NCBI GenBank assembly: GCA_963792815.1
Contig: CAWBXR010000003.1
Coordinates: forward strand, 62,001 to 126,000
Reading direction: 5' to 3'
Source: JARRPM01 sp963792815
GTDB taxonomy: Bacteria; Pseudomonadota; Gammaproteobacteria; Pseudomonadales; Halieaceae
Length of the DNA stretch: 64,000 nucleotides
How positions within the stretch are numbered: position 1 is the stretch's first letter; every line of letters starts with the position of its first letter. Made by a program: the position numbers and the translations under genes. Shown here one piece after another: positions 16,393 to 25,917 of this stretch. The notes under the pieces are model-generated. The model searched no databases. It worked only from the letters and a program-made list of their open reading frames with translations, and was not told the DNA's origin.

Positions 16393-17548
16393 AACAGGGC
16401 GATTAGTGGCGCAGCTGGCGGGGATCGTCGCTGCCTGCCTGTTGCTGGGCGGCTGTCCCAGCGCCAGCACACCCACCGCACCACAGACGCCCTCCACACC
16501 CAGCACCACCCCACCCACGCCGCCGCCGAGCAGCAGTGGCAGTCCTTCCAGCAGCCAGAGCTCCCAGACCAGCTCCTCCAGCAGCGCCGAAAGCAGTTCC
16601 GGCAGCCAGGGCGAACAGGAAAGCGCCTCCAGCGAGGCCGCGGGAGCCGAGGGTTCGGCCAGCGCCAGCCAGGGCAGTGAGTCTGCCAGTAGCAGCGAGT
16701 CAGCCGCCGGGCAGGGCGCAGCGGGCGGCCAGAGCGGCAATGGGGATATGGGTGAGTTTCCCCAGGGTGAGGCACCGGGCGCCAGTGGCGAACAGGCTTC
16801 AGGCGGAGCCCAGGGCAGTGACCCCGGCGGCAGCCAGGCCGGCGGCGATGCAGGTTTTGGTGAGCCCGGGGGAGCCGGCGGCGACGCCCTGCCGGACCTG
16901 ACTGACGAACCCAGCTTTGAACAGGTGATGGCCGGGATGGAAGAAGCCATGGGCGAGTCCGGGAGCGGCGAGGCCGGCACTGCGGGCCAACAGGGCAGCG
17001 CCGGAGCCCAGGGTGGCAGTGAAGCGGGCACAGCGGGCGCCGGTGGCGGCTATCCCGGCGGCCTGCCGGGCTCTATCCCCGGGACCGGCTCGGGTGGCCC
17101 CCTGACCCCCGCCGAACAGGTCGCGATACTGGATGCGCGCCTGGAAAAAGGCACGGGTGAATTCGACTCGATGATCCTCGAGGAGCAGACCGAACAGCGC
17201 CGCACCGCCCGGCAGCGACCGCAGGTCAGCCAGACACAATCCGGACAACCCGGCTCCGGCGACGGAAGTGGCGGGTCCGGCGACGGGGACGGGGGCGAAA
17301 CCGCCGATGCCGGGGCGTATGGCGGCGGTGGCTACAGCACGGGTGGCGGCATGGGTGGAGCCGGCGGCAGCGGTGGCGGGATGCCCCAGGACGCGGCCAA
17401 GTACCCGCCGCCCAAGGATATCCCCAGCGGCAACGACGACGACGTGGTAGCACGCCAGTTGCGCGAGGCGGCCATGCGTGAACCGGACCCGGCAGTGCGG
17501 GAAAAGCTGTGGGATGAATACCGCAAGTACAAGGGTATCAGCCAGTGA
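16376..17548 (+). CDS. Low-complexity Ser/Gly/Ala-rich lipoprotein
   Basis: The ATG at 16376 lies inside the end of the preceding gene and gives a lipoprotein signal (LAGIVAACLLLGGC). The 390-aa product is dominated by a long disordered Ser/Gly/Gln/Ala-rich linker (about residues 30-230 and 300-345), interrupted by more ordered acidic patches (LPDLTDEPSFEQVMAGMEEAM; PAEQVAILDARLEKGTGEFDSMIL), and ends with a charged helical tail (REAAMREPDPAVREKLWDEYRKYKG). It looks like a flexible tether or spacer from the membrane. The next gene starts at the overlapping GTGA. Confidence 0.75.
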   Translation: MTSNHRTGRLVAQLAGIVAACLLLGGCPSASTPTAPQTPSTPSTTPPTPPPSSSGSPSSSQSSQTSSSSSAESSSGSQGEQESASSEAAGAEGSASASQGSESASSSESAAGQGAAGGQSGNGDMGEFPQGEAPGASGEQASGGAQGSDPGGSQAGGDAGFGEPGGAGGDALPDLTDEPSFEQVMAGMEEAMGESGSGEAGTAGQQGSAGAQGGSEAGTAGAGGGYPGGLPGSIPGTGSGGPLTPAEQVAILDARLEKGTGEFDSMILEEQTEQRRTARQRPQVSQTQSGQPGSGDGSGGSGDGDGGETADAGAYGGGGYSTGGGMGGAGGSGGGMPQDAAKYPPPKDIPSGNDDDVVARQLREAAMREPDPAVREKLWDEYRKYKGISQ

Positions 17549-18753
17549 GAGCAGTACCCCTGTTAGCCGGCCTTGCGCTGTCCCTGTTGCTGACCGGCTG
17601 TGTCAGCCAGACCATCACTACCACCTCGGTACCGCGGCTGGACACCTCCTCCAGTGAGGTTCCCGAGAACCAGCTGCTGGATGTGGGTATCTCGATCTTC
17701 GACCCCGGCATTGCCGACTACGAGGAGGGCGAGCAGACCTACCCCGAGGTGCGCAAGGCCGAGGCCCGCCTGATGCCTTTCCTGCTGGCGGAAGCCATGC
17801 AGGACAGCGGCGCCTGGGGTGCGGTGCGGGTAGTGCCCAATCCGGAGCAGATCAATGACCTGGTGGTGACGGGCAAAATCCTCCACTCCGACGGGGAGGA
17901 ACTGCAGTTGCAGGTCACGGCCACCGATTCCAGTGGCCACGTCTGGCTCGACAAGGAATACACCGGAGTTGCCAGCCGCTACGCCTACGAGGTGACCACA
18001 CGCAACCAGTACGATCCGTTCCAGGCGGTCTACAACACCATCGCCAACGACCTGCTGGAGCAACAGGAAAAGCTGCGGCCGCAGGATCGGGAAAACATCC
18101 GCCTGATCACCGAGCTGTTGTTTGCCCGCAGCTTCTCCCCCGAGGCCTTTGACGGCTATCTCGGCAAAACCAGGAAGGGGGAATATATTGTCCTGCGCCT
18201 GCCGGCCAAGGGCGACCCGATGCTGGAGCGGGTTATCAGCATCCGCGAGCGGGACCAGATGTTTATCGACACCCTGCAGGAGTATTACAGGACCTTCGGC
18301 AACCAGATGCACGACCCCTACCAGGAGTGGCGCAAGCAAAGCTACGAGGAGGCTGTGGCGCTGCAGGAACTGCAGTCCGAAAGCACTCGCCAGCTTATCG
18401 CCGGGGGGGTAGCGCTTATCGCGGGGATCGCCGCCGCGACCACGGGTGACAGCTCCACTACCCAGATCGCCGGCCAGGTGGCCGTCCTGGGCGGCGGTTA
18501 CCTGCTCAAGAGCGGACTGGAAAAACGCAACGAAGCCCAGATCCATGTCCAGGCCCTGGAGGAACTGGGCATGTCCCTGGAAGCCGAGATCACGCCCCAG
18601 GTGATTGAACTGGAGGATCGCACCGTGATGTTACACGGCAATGTCGAGGACCAGTACGCCCAGTGGCGCGAGCTGCTGGCGGATATCTACCAGGCAGAGG
18701 TGGGCGCGCTGCAAGCCCCTGCAGACAAAAACGCTGCAACTGATACACTCTGA
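17545..18753 (+). CDS. Operon-conserved lipoprotein of unknown function, 402 aa
   Basis: Starts with GTG overlapping the previous stop (GTGA), a sign of translational coupling. The signal peptide ends LLLTGC. The mature N-terminal half (about residues 45-160) has a pattern of strands and helices found in lipoproteins that sense or build on the outer membrane (LLDVGISIFDPGI, AGAWGAVRVVPNPEQINDLVVTGKIL-like stretch, LWLDKEY-like stretch), and a Gly/Ala-rich hydrophobic segment at about 285-320 (IAGGVALIAGIAAATTG...VAVLGGGYLL) could insert in a membrane. I do not recognise a named domain. Confidence 0.75.
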   Translation: MRAVPLLAGLALSLLLTGCVSQTITTTSVPRLDTSSSEVPENQLLDVGISIFDPGIADYEEGEQTYPEVRKAEARLMPFLLAEAMQDSGAWGAVRVVPNPEQINDLVVTGKILHSDGEELQLQVTATDSSGHVWLDKEYTGVASRYAYEVTTRNQYDPFQAVYNTIANDLLEQQEKLRPQDRENIRLITELLFARSFSPEAFDGYLGKTRKGEYIVLRLPAKGDPMLERVISIRERDQMFIDTLQEYYRTFGNQMHDPYQEWRKQSYEEAVALQELQSESTRQLIAGGVALIAGIAAATTGDSSTTQIAGQVAVLGGGYLLKSGLEKRNEAQIHVQALEELGMSLEAEITPQVIELEDRTVMLHGNVEDQYAQWRELLADIYQAEVGALQAPADKNAATDTL

Positions 18754-18786
18754 CCCGTTTCTGCAAAGACAAGGCTCCACCACCGC

Positions 18787-20333
18787 ATGCCATCCCACAA
18801 TGAGCAACTAGAGCCCACCCCGTTTGACGTGGTGGAGCCCACACCCGTAGCACCCGCAGGCAGTACCGGGGGTCCCCGCCGCGAGGGCACACCCGGCTGG
18901 GTGATCCCGGCCCTGGGGGGGCTGGTAGTGCTGGCGGTGCTGGTTGATTTTCTGGCTGCCGGAGCGAGTCAGCCGCCCCGGCAACCGCGCCGGCGCCGGT
19001 GGAATCCGGAAGCCAGTCGCAGCCCCAGGCGGGCCCGGCCGGCGGCGGGGCGACCCAGGGCGCGAGTGCGGGGCCGGATGTCTCCCCCTGGTCGGACGCC
19101 CAGCTGGCCAAACTGCGCAAGGAGGCCCAGGACGTGCTGGCCGAATTGCTGGAAGCACAGGAAGCCCTGGAAGAGCGCGGGGTCCAGCAGTGGGCCCCGG
19201 AGCAGTTCGCCGCCGTGGCGGCCCTGGCCACTGCCGGGGACGAGTTGTACCGCAGCCGCGATTACGGCGAGGCCAAAAACCGCTATGAGGCGGGGCTCGC
19301 CCAGCTGCAGGCGCTACAGGCAGGTATCCCGGCCGAGTTGGAGCGACAGCTGGCGCTGGCGCGCGAAGCGCTTGAAGCCAGCGACCTTGAGGGGACCACC
19401 AGCGCCCTGGACATGGTCGAAGCCATAGACCCCGGCAACGCCGAGGCGGCGACACTGCGCCAGCGGGCAGAGGTACTGCCGCAACTGCAGGCGCTGCTGG
19501 CAAGTGCCGCGGCGGCGGAGCAGGCCGGTGACCTGCCCGCTGCCATCGAGGCGCTCAAGCAGGCCACTGCGCTGGACCCCGCACACCAGCGCAGCAGCAG
19601 TGAACTGGAGCGGGTGACCGCCGCCTACCGTGACCAGCAGTTCAGCGAGGCCATGAGCGAGGGCTACGCCGCACTGGACGCCGGCCAGTTCGACACCGCC
19701 CGCAAGGCCTTCCGCCGGGCGGCGCAGCTCCAGTCGGGTTCCAGCGAGGCGGCCAGCGCCCTGCAGGAAGTGGAAACCGCCGCCACCGCGCAACGCCTGG
19801 CGGGCCTGCAAAGCAGCGGCGCCAGGGATGAAAAAGCAGAGCAGTGGCAGCAGGCGGTCGACGCCTATGAGCAAGCCCAGAAAATCGACCCCAACGTGCT
19901 GTTCGCGCGGGAGGGCCTGGCCCGCAGCCGCGACCGTGCCCGCCTGGACAAACAGTTTCGCGCCGCCATCGACGAACCCCAGCGCCTGAGCGACGTGGCG
20001 GTAGCCGATGCGACGGCAAAAATGCTGCAGCTGGCGCGCACCATCAACCCCCGCGGCCCCGTCCTGAACCGGCAGATAGAACAGCTCGATACCCTGCTGA
20101 AGCAGGCCAATACGCCGATTACCGTGGCCCTGCGCTCGGACCAGCAAACCGAGGTGACGGTGTACAAGGTGGCCAAGCTGGGCAAGTTCGACCAGCGCGA
20201 GCTGAGCCTGCGGCCCGGCACCTACACCGCCGTCGGCAGCCGTATCGGCTACCGCGATGTGCGCCTGGATTTCACGGTCAAGCACGGCGCCAGCCCGCCG
20301 GTGGTCACCATCGCCTGCACGGAAGCCATCTGA
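18787..20333 (+). CDS. Membrane-anchored TPR protein, one frameshift near the N-terminus
   Basis: The ATG at 18787 gives a Pro-rich cytoplasmic N-terminus and one transmembrane helix (WVIPALGGLVVLAVLVDFLAAG, about residues 38-60). Just after it, at about 18955-18975, the frame changes; the long body is in another frame, entering at about SAAPATAPAPVESG (GTG 18999 is only an internal codon). The body (to 20333) carries helical repeats (AAVAALATAGDELYRSRDYGEAKNRYEAG; AAEQAGDLPAAIEALKQATALDPAH; AEQWQQAVDAYEQAQKIDPN) and a C-terminal beta domain. It is therefore an inner-membrane protein with a periplasmic TPR scaffold. The last stop overlaps the next start as TGATG. Confidence 0.72.
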
Positions 20334-22390
20334 TGCCGGTGCAGGAGCGGATCGAACCCAGTGCATTTGAACCACTGGACAGCGCGGCGCAAAAGCCGCC
20401 GCAACCGGCCAACACCCGCCGCTGGCTGCTGCTGGCCTGCGCCGCGCTGTTTGCCCTGGTCATGTTGTTCCTGCTCAGCGCCCGCTCACTGCAGGTGGTG
20501 GTGATCGCGGAGGCGCCCGCCTCGGTGGAACTCAGTGGCCTCGCCCTGCCCTTCGGCGAGCGCTACCTGTTGCGCCCGGGCAAGTACACGATCAGGGCCA
20601 GCGCCGAGGGCTACCACCCGCTGGAAACCGAGGTGACCGTCGACGACCGCGACAGCCAGTCTGTTGAGCTGGCCCTGCAAATGCTGCCGGGGCTGGTGAG
20701 CATAACCAGTGTCCCCGAGGGGGCCAGCGTACAGGTCGATGGCAAGCCCGCAGGACAGACGCCGCTCGTGGACCTGCCGCTGGAAGCGGGCGAGCACACC
20801 CTGCTGATTGAGGCCGCGCGCTATTTGCCCCTGGCCACCGAACTGGCGGTCACCGGCCGCAATATCCCGCAACAACTGGCGCTGGAACTGGCGCCGGCCT
20901 GGGCCGAGGTCACCATCGACAGCCTGCCCCAGGGCGCCGCTATCCTGGTGGACGGGGAGGCGGCAGGCACCACCCCCGCGGTGGTTGAAATCATCGGCGG
21001 CGAGCGCCAGCTGATCCTCCAGCTGGCGGGCTACGCCGACTGGCAGCAGGCACTGACCGTCGAGTCCGGCAAGCCCCTGCAGCTCGAGACGGCACAGCTG
21101 CAACCCGCGGCGGGCGTACTGGAACTCGCCAGCGTCCCCTCCGGCGCCAACGTCACCCTGAACGGCGAGTTCCATGGCCAGACCCCCCTCTCGCTGGAAC
21201 TGAGCCCGGACAAGGCCCACCGGCTGGCGGTGTTCAAGCCCGGCTACCGCCGCTACACGGGCACGGTACAACTGCCCGCCGCCGGCAAGGACAGCCAGAC
21301 CATCAAGCTGACCGCCCAGCTCGGGGAGGTGCGGTTTAATATCAGCCCGGCCGGCGCCGAGCTGAAGGTAGACGGTAAATCGCGGGGCAAGGGCAGCCAG
21401 ACCCTGTCACTGCCGGCTTTTGAGCACTCGGTGGAAGTCAGCCTGGCCGGCTATAACACCGTGCGCCGGCGCGTCACCCCCCGCCCGGGCCTGCAACAGC
21501 TGGTGGAGGTCAAGCTGCTGACTGCACAGGAGACCCGCCAGGCCAGCATCAAGCCCCAGATCACGACCGCCCTGGGACAGACCCTGCTGCTGTTTTCACC
21601 GGCTGACTCGCCGCTGAGCGATTTCACCATGGGCGCCTCCCGCCGCGAGCCCGGTCGCCGGGCCAACGAGGTCATGCACCCGGTGTCCCTGCGCCGCGCT
21701 TTCTACCTGCAGACTACCGAGGTAACCAATGCCCAGTTCCGCCAGTTTGCCAGCGGCCACAATTCCGGCCAGATCGAGAGTAACAGCCTGAACCGGGACC
21801 ACCAGCCCGCGGTGCAGGTGAGCTGGCAGCAGGCGGCGGCATTCTGCAACTGGCTCAGCAAGCGCGAGGGCCTGCCCCTGTTCTACCGGGAAGCCAATGG
21901 CGTCATCAATGGCTACAACCCCTCGGCCACCGGCTATCGACTGCCCAGTGAAGCCGAGTGGGCCTGGGGCGCGCGCGCCAGTGGCGCCGCACTGTTGAAG
22001 TTCCCCTGGGGCGATGCCTTCCCGCCACCGGCCAACTCACTGGAAAACTATGCCGACAATACGTCGGCCTACGTCACCGGGCGAGTATTGGGGGGCTACA
22101 CCGACGGCCATGTGGTGAGCGCCCCTGTGGGCTCCTTCAAGGCCAACCAGAATCGTCTTTTCGACATGGGCGGCAATGTTGCGGAATGGGTACACGATGT
22201 CTACAGCATCCCCTCTGCCAACGGCGCGACCGAGGTCGACCCGCTGGGTGGCCAGTCGGGGGACAACTATGTCATTCGCGGGGCCAGCTGGAGCCACAGT
22301 AAAATTGCCGAGCTGCGCCTGTCCTACCGCGATTATGGGCAAGCGGGCCGGGATGACGTAGGATTCCGGCTGGCGCGCTATGCGGAGTGA
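20333..22390 (+). CDS. PEGA-repeat and SUMF1 (formylglycine-generating-enzyme-like) membrane protein
   Basis: A 685-aa protein: cytoplasmic N-terminus, transmembrane helix at about 31-51, then four clear PEGA repeats between about 118 and 360 (ITSVPEGASVQVDGKPAGQTP, TIDSLPQGAAILVDGEAAGTTP, LASVPSGANVTLNGEFHGQTP, NISPAGAELKVDGKSRG) preceded by a weaker one, and a C-terminal SUMF1/FGE fold (about 420-685: RRAFYLQTTEVTNAQFRQFA, VQVSWQQAAAFCNWLSKREG, YRLPSEAEWAWGAR, FDMGGNVAEWVHD, VIRGASW, DVGFRLAR). The paired catalytic cysteines of true formylglycine-generating enzymes are missing in the RGASWSHSK region, so it is more likely a binding module. PEGA repeats commonly contact cell wall or surface partners. 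Confidence 0.88.
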   Translation: MPVQERIEPSAFEPLDSAAQKPPQPANTRRWLLLACAALFALVMLFLLSARSLQVVVIAEAPASVELSGLALPFGERYLLRPGKYTIRASAEGYHPLETEVTVDDRDSQSVELALQMLPGLVSITSVPEGASVQVDGKPAGQTPLVDLPLEAGEHTLLIEAARYLPLATELAVTGRNIPQQLALELAPAWAEVTIDSLPQGAAILVDGEAAGTTPAVVEIIGGERQLILQLAGYADWQQALTVESGKPLQLETAQLQPAAGVLELASVPSGANVTLNGEFHGQTPLSLELSPDKAHRLAVFKPGYRRYTGTVQLPAAGKDSQTIKLTAQLGEVRFNISPAGAELKVDGKSRGKGSQTLSLPAFEHSVEVSLAGYNTVRRRVTPRPGLQQLVEVKLLTAQETRQASIKPQITTALGQTLLLFSPADSPLSDFTMGASRREPGRRANEVMHPVSLRRAFYLQTTEVTNAQFRQFASGHNSGQIESNSLNRDHQPAVQVSWQQAAAFCNWLSKREGLPLFYREANGVINGYNPSATGYRLPSEAEWAWGARASGAALLKFPWGDAFPPPANSLENYADNTSAYVTGRVLGGYTDGHVVSAPVGSFKANQNRLFDMGGNVAEWVHDVYSIPSANGATEVDPLGGQSGDNYVIRGASWSHSKIAELRLSYRDYGQAGRDDVGFRLARYAE

Positions 22391-22393
22391 ACA

Positions 22394-22657
22394 ATGAGCA
22401 GATCCAGTTTTACCGGCCTTGTGCTGGCCGCCCTGCTACTGGCGACCACTGCCGTTGTGGCACAGCCGGAGGACGACGAGAGCGCGGCGCCCGCGGCAGG
22501 CGATGCGCCGGGGAACACCGGCCCCGGCAGCAACAGCGGCGCCAGCACTGACGCCGCTGCCGGCACGCCCGCCGGCGCCACCCGCTCTCCATCGGACTAT
22601 CGCTCGTCGGAGCGAATTTCCGAGGACCTGCCGGTCTCCTTTCCAGTCGACATATAG
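22394..22657 (+). CDS. Small secreted Ala/Gly/Ser-rich protein, 87 aa
   Basis: Begins 3 bp after the PEGA/SUMF1 stop with MSRSSFTGLVLAALLLATT, a signal peptide cleaved near VVAQP. The mature part is disordered (Pro, Ala, Gly, Thr, Asp) and ends RSSERISEDLPVSFPVDI, a short ordered-looking motif. No domain is recognised; its tight place in the operon argues that it is a real small component. Confidence 0.65.
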   Translation: MSRSSFTGLVLAALLLATTAVVAQPEDDESAAPAAGDAPGNTGPGSNSGASTDAAAGTPAGATRSPSDYRSSERISEDLPVSFPVDI

Positions 22658-22659
22658 CG

Positions 22660-22689
22660 CCCATACAGGACCCATACAGGACCCATACA
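22660..22689. repeat. 11-bp tandem repeat carrying the ribosome-binding site
   Basis: The unit CCCATACAGGA occurs at 22660-22670 and 22671-22681, with a third partial copy at 22682-22689 that runs into the ATG at 22689. Each full unit contains an AGGA Shine-Dalgarno-like core, so copy-number change would move or multiply the ribosome-binding site of the channel-protein gene. Confidence 0.6.
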
Positions 22690-23487
22690 TGAAACAAAGG
22701 ATGTCATCCGAGTTCATCTACCAGCTGTTCGCGCTGCTTGATCGCCGTGATCGTGGTACACGCTGTCTACGTGGGCCTGATCCGGCCCAGTGCCGACGCC
22801 CATATCCGCCAGGAAATGGAGCTGCAGGCTGCGGGGCAGGACTTCGTGCCGAAACGCAGCTTCGCCGTGGTCATTCGGGACTACGAGCAGGAGTCCTGTT
22901 TCATCCTGCTGATCTGGGCCCTGGCGATCATGGGCTACAAGGGGCGTCGCGCGATGCACGAACAGCAACTGCTGGACAGGCGACTGCTGGAGATCCCCGA
23001 GGGTACCAGCGTACTGCCCCAGGACGCGCGGGAGTACAGCCGCTCACTGGAAGCGCTGCCGGAGAAGGAGCAGGACTACCTGCTGCCGCGCACCCTGTTG
23101 TCGGCGCTGCAGCGCTTTGCCACCACCGGCAGTATCCAGGCGGTGTCCGACACCATCAAGGAGAGCTGCGAAGTGGAGTCGGACCGACTGGACTCGGAGC
23201 TGTCCATGGTGCGCTATATCGCCTGGGCCATCCCGTCGATAGGGTTTATAGGCACCGTGCGCGGTATCGGCGATGCCCTGGGCCAGGCCTACAAGGCGGT
23301 GGAGGGAGACATCACCGGCGTGACGGTGAGCCTGGGTGTTGCATTCAACAGTACTTTCGTTGCGCTGGTGCTGAGCATCGTCATCATGTTCTGCCTGCAC
23401 CAGCTGCAGCTGTCCCAGGAGCGGCTGGTGCTCGACTGCCAGCGCTACGCCGACAAGCGCCTGCTGCGTTTCCTGGTAGTCCATTGA
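22689..23487 (+). CDS. MotA/TolQ/ExbB proton-channel family protein, frameshift near start
   Basis: ATG 22689 gives MKQRMSSEFIYQLFAL, then a +1 step at about 22735 enters LIAVIVVHAVYVGLIRP (first transmembrane helix) and continues to 23487. A second helix (SCFILLIWALAIMGY) and the diagnostic MotA/TolQ/ExbB block (YIAWAIPSIGFIGTVRGIGDAL...VTVSLGVAFNSTFVALVLSIVIMF) follow. These proteins form the pentameric part of ion-driven motors with an ExbD/TolR/MotB partner. No separate exbD is present; the two VWA proteins encoded downstream have the matching helix. Without the frameshift the length (about 265 aa) is normal. The repeat at 22660-22689 supplies its ribosome-binding site. Confidence 0.82.
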
Positions 23488-23546
23488 GGAACACGTCCGT
23501 TGAATAAAGACTTTTCTGTGAAACACCCAGCCGCAAGAGCCCTGCC

Positions 23547-24819
23547 ATGACCATCGCCCTACTGGATATCAACGACAGCAACCTCCAGCTGTGGCATGGC
23601 GGCGCTCACCTGCAGAGTCCGGGCTATGCCCTGCTGGTGGACAAGCAGTATCGCTTTGGCAACCCGGCCCGGGCTGCCGCCCGCCTGCAGCCCAGGGATA
23701 TCAACACCCGCTTCTGGTGGCAGCTGAGCACCGAGGCCCTGCAGCCGGCGCTGGGGCCGGCCCGGCACACCGGTGACCTGGTACACGCCCAGCTGCAGGA
23801 ACTGCACCGCGAGGGTGGCCAGCCCCAGGAAATGCTGATGGCCGTGTCGGGCACCATGGAGCGCAACCAGCTCGCGCTGTTGCTGGGGATTGTCCAGCAG
23901 TGCCCCTTTGCGGCGGTCGGGCTGGTGAATCGCAGCGTCGTACTGGGCAGCGTCTACGGCGGCGCCGAGCGCCTGTTCCACCTGGAAATCCAGTTGCACC
24001 AGGCGGTAATAAGTGAGCTGACGACGCGCGACGGCAAGGTCGAGCTGCAGCGCACCGTGCCCCTGCCGGGCGCCGGCCTGCTGCAGTTGCAGGAGCGGCT
24101 GGTGGAGATCATCGCCACGGCCTTTATCCGCCAGACCCGGTTCGACCCGCGCCGCAAGGCCATCACCGAGCAGCAGCTTTACGACAGCCTGCCGGACGCC
24201 CTGCGCGCCCTGGGCAGGGACAGTGAAGCCAATATCGAGGTGAACGGTTACCGCGCGCGAATCAACCGCGGCGAATTGCTGGCCGCCGGACAGCGGCTGT
24301 TCGAAAGTGCCCGGGACGCCATGGGCACCCTGAACCCGGGTGACCGGCTGATCGCCGACCCGGTGGCCGGCCTGCTGCCGGGCCTGGCCGGGCAACTGCC
24401 GGGCCTGGAAGTGCTGGCACCGGACAGTGTGCGCATCGCCCTGGAACAACACATGGATCTGCTGGTGCAACGGGAGCAGGCACTGAGCTTCGTCACCGTC
24501 CTGCCCAGCCTGGCCCCGGCAGCGCCAGCGGCCGAAGCCGGGCCCGCGGTCATCGAGCCGGTAGCACTGACACCTGCCCGGCCCGCCGCCACCCACCTGC
24601 TGCAGGGCCACCGGGCCAGACCCCTGGCCGGCGACAGCGCGAGCCTGGGCGGCGGCTGGACGCTGCGGCGCTCTGCCGACAGGCTGGCAGTTGGCGGGGG
24701 CGGGAGCAGAAGTGCTGGTCAACGGCTCTCCCGCTCGGGCGGAGCAGTCCCTGGGCGGCGGTGACACCATCCGGGTGGGTGACGGGGCGGAGCTACAGCT
24801 GATCGAGGTGACCCGCTAG
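23547..24819 (+). CDS. Actin/Hsp70-like (ASKHA-fold) protein with FHA-like C-terminus, frameshift near 3' end
   Basis: A cytoplasmic protein with no signal. The N-terminus MTIALLDINDSNLQLW resembles the phosphate-1 loop of actin/Hsp70 ATPases; MLMAVSGTMERNQLALLLGIVQQ and AVGLVNRSVVLGSVY resemble the middle of that fold. I rate the fold assignment as probable only. The long frame drifts out at about 24690 (G-rich run); a +1 step gives EVLVNGSPARAEQSLGGGDT, then IRVGDGAELQLIEVTR-stop at 24819, which looks like the end of an FHA domain (phosphothreonine-binding fold). The intact gene would then end 7 bp before the first VWA gene. Its likely role is energy-dependent or signalling control of the membrane complex from the cytoplasmic side. 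Confidence 0.62.
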
Positions 24820-24825
24820 AGCCTT

Positions 24826-25917
24826 ATGGCGAGAAAAAAACGCGAGTTTACTACCTTCAACCTCAGCTTCCTGGACATCATGTCCTGTGGCTTCGGGGCG
24901 GTGGTACTGGTGTTCCTGATCATCGACCACTCCATCCAGACCGTGACCAAGGACCTCAATCGCGACCTGTTGTCAGAGGTCAGCCTGATGGAGGAGGATG
25001 TCAGGGACGGCCAGGCGGGCCTGGTAAAGCTGCGCAATACCCTGTCGGAGGTGGATAACCAGATGGTGGAGGCCCAGGGCCAGGCCACCCGGATCACCGA
25101 GGATATCGACAACTATGAGGCCCTCATCGCCGACCTGCGCAAGGATGGTTTCACCGAGCGCAGCGATATCGAATCCCTCAAGGCCGAGATACGCTCGCTG
25201 GAAAACGAGGTGAAGAAACTGCGCGAGGCCGCCCAGGAAGACAGCGGTAGCAGCGCCCGCACCTTTGTCGGTGAGGGCAACCGGCAGTACCTGACCGGGC
25301 TCAACCTGGGCGGGCGCAACATCGCGATCCTGCTCGATATCTCCGCCAGCATGCTGGCGGACAAGCTGGTCAACATCATCCGCCTGCGCAATATGGATCC
25401 GGCGGTGCAGCGCAAGGCGGACAAGTGGACCCGGGCCCTGTCCACCGTGGACTGGCTGACCGCCCAGCTGCCGGTCGGCAGCAAATACCAGCTGATCACC
25501 TTCAACGCCAATGCCGCACCGGCGCTTGCCGGCAGCGAGGGAAAGTGGCTGGAAGTGGCCGACCAGGCCCAGCTGGAAAAGGTCACCCGCGAATTGCGCA
25601 AGATCACCCCCAGCGGCGGCACCAGCCTGGAAAACGCCTTTCTCGCCCTGCAAAAAATGACCCCGGTACCGGACAATATATTCCTTATCACCGACGGCCT
25701 GCCCACCCAGGGCGCCAGCGGGCCCCGGGGCAACAAGGTCAGCGGCGACGAGCGCCAGCGGCTGTACCGGCAGGCGGTGAAAATGCTGCCGCGCAATGTA
25801 CCGGTGAATATTATCCTGGCGCCGATGGAAGGTGACCCCATGGCCGCTTCCGAGTTCTGGCAACTGGCCCAGGTCAGCAGGGGCTCCTTCATGAGCCCGT
25901 CAAAGGACTGGCCCTGA
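24826..25917 (+). CDS. VWA protein 1: ExbD/TolR-like TM helix, coiled coil, von Willebrand A domain
   Basis: A 363-aa protein. The short basic N-terminus (MARKKREFTTF) is followed by LSFLDIMSCGFGAVVLVFLI, a single helix with Asp17 in an FLD(I/V)M setting like FIDVM of ExbD and TolR. Residues 40-140 form a coiled coil. The VWA domain begins at about 163 (NIAILLDISASM; MIDAS motif Asp171-x-Ser173-x-Ser175), with SGGTSLENAF and FLITDG as later metal-site and strand elements. Topology is N-in with the VWA domain in the periplasm. It is probably the ion-channel partner of the ExbB-like protein. The stop overlaps the start of VWA protein 2 (TGATG). Confidence 0.82.
   Translation: MARKKREFTTFNLSFLDIMSCGFGAVVLVFLIIDHSIQTVTKDLNRDLLSEVSLMEEDVRDGQAGLVKLRNTLSEVDNQMVEAQGQATRITEDIDNYEALIADLRKDGFTERSDIESLKAEIRSLENEVKKLREAAQEDSGSSARTFVGEGNRQYLTGLNLGGRNIAILLDISASMLADKLVNIIRLRNMDPAVQRKADKWTRALSTVDWLTAQLPVGSKYQLITFNANAAPALAGSEGKWLEVADQAQLEKVTRELRKITPSGGTSLENAFLALQKMTPVPDNIFLITDGLPTQGASGPRGNKVSGDERQRLYRQAVKMLPRNVPVNIILAPMEGDPMAASEFWQLAQVSRGSFMSPSKDWP

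Noticed and set aside
22660..22689. Mini CRISPR array
   Set aside because: Repeats are 11 bp, contiguous and without spacers; no cas genes are seen.
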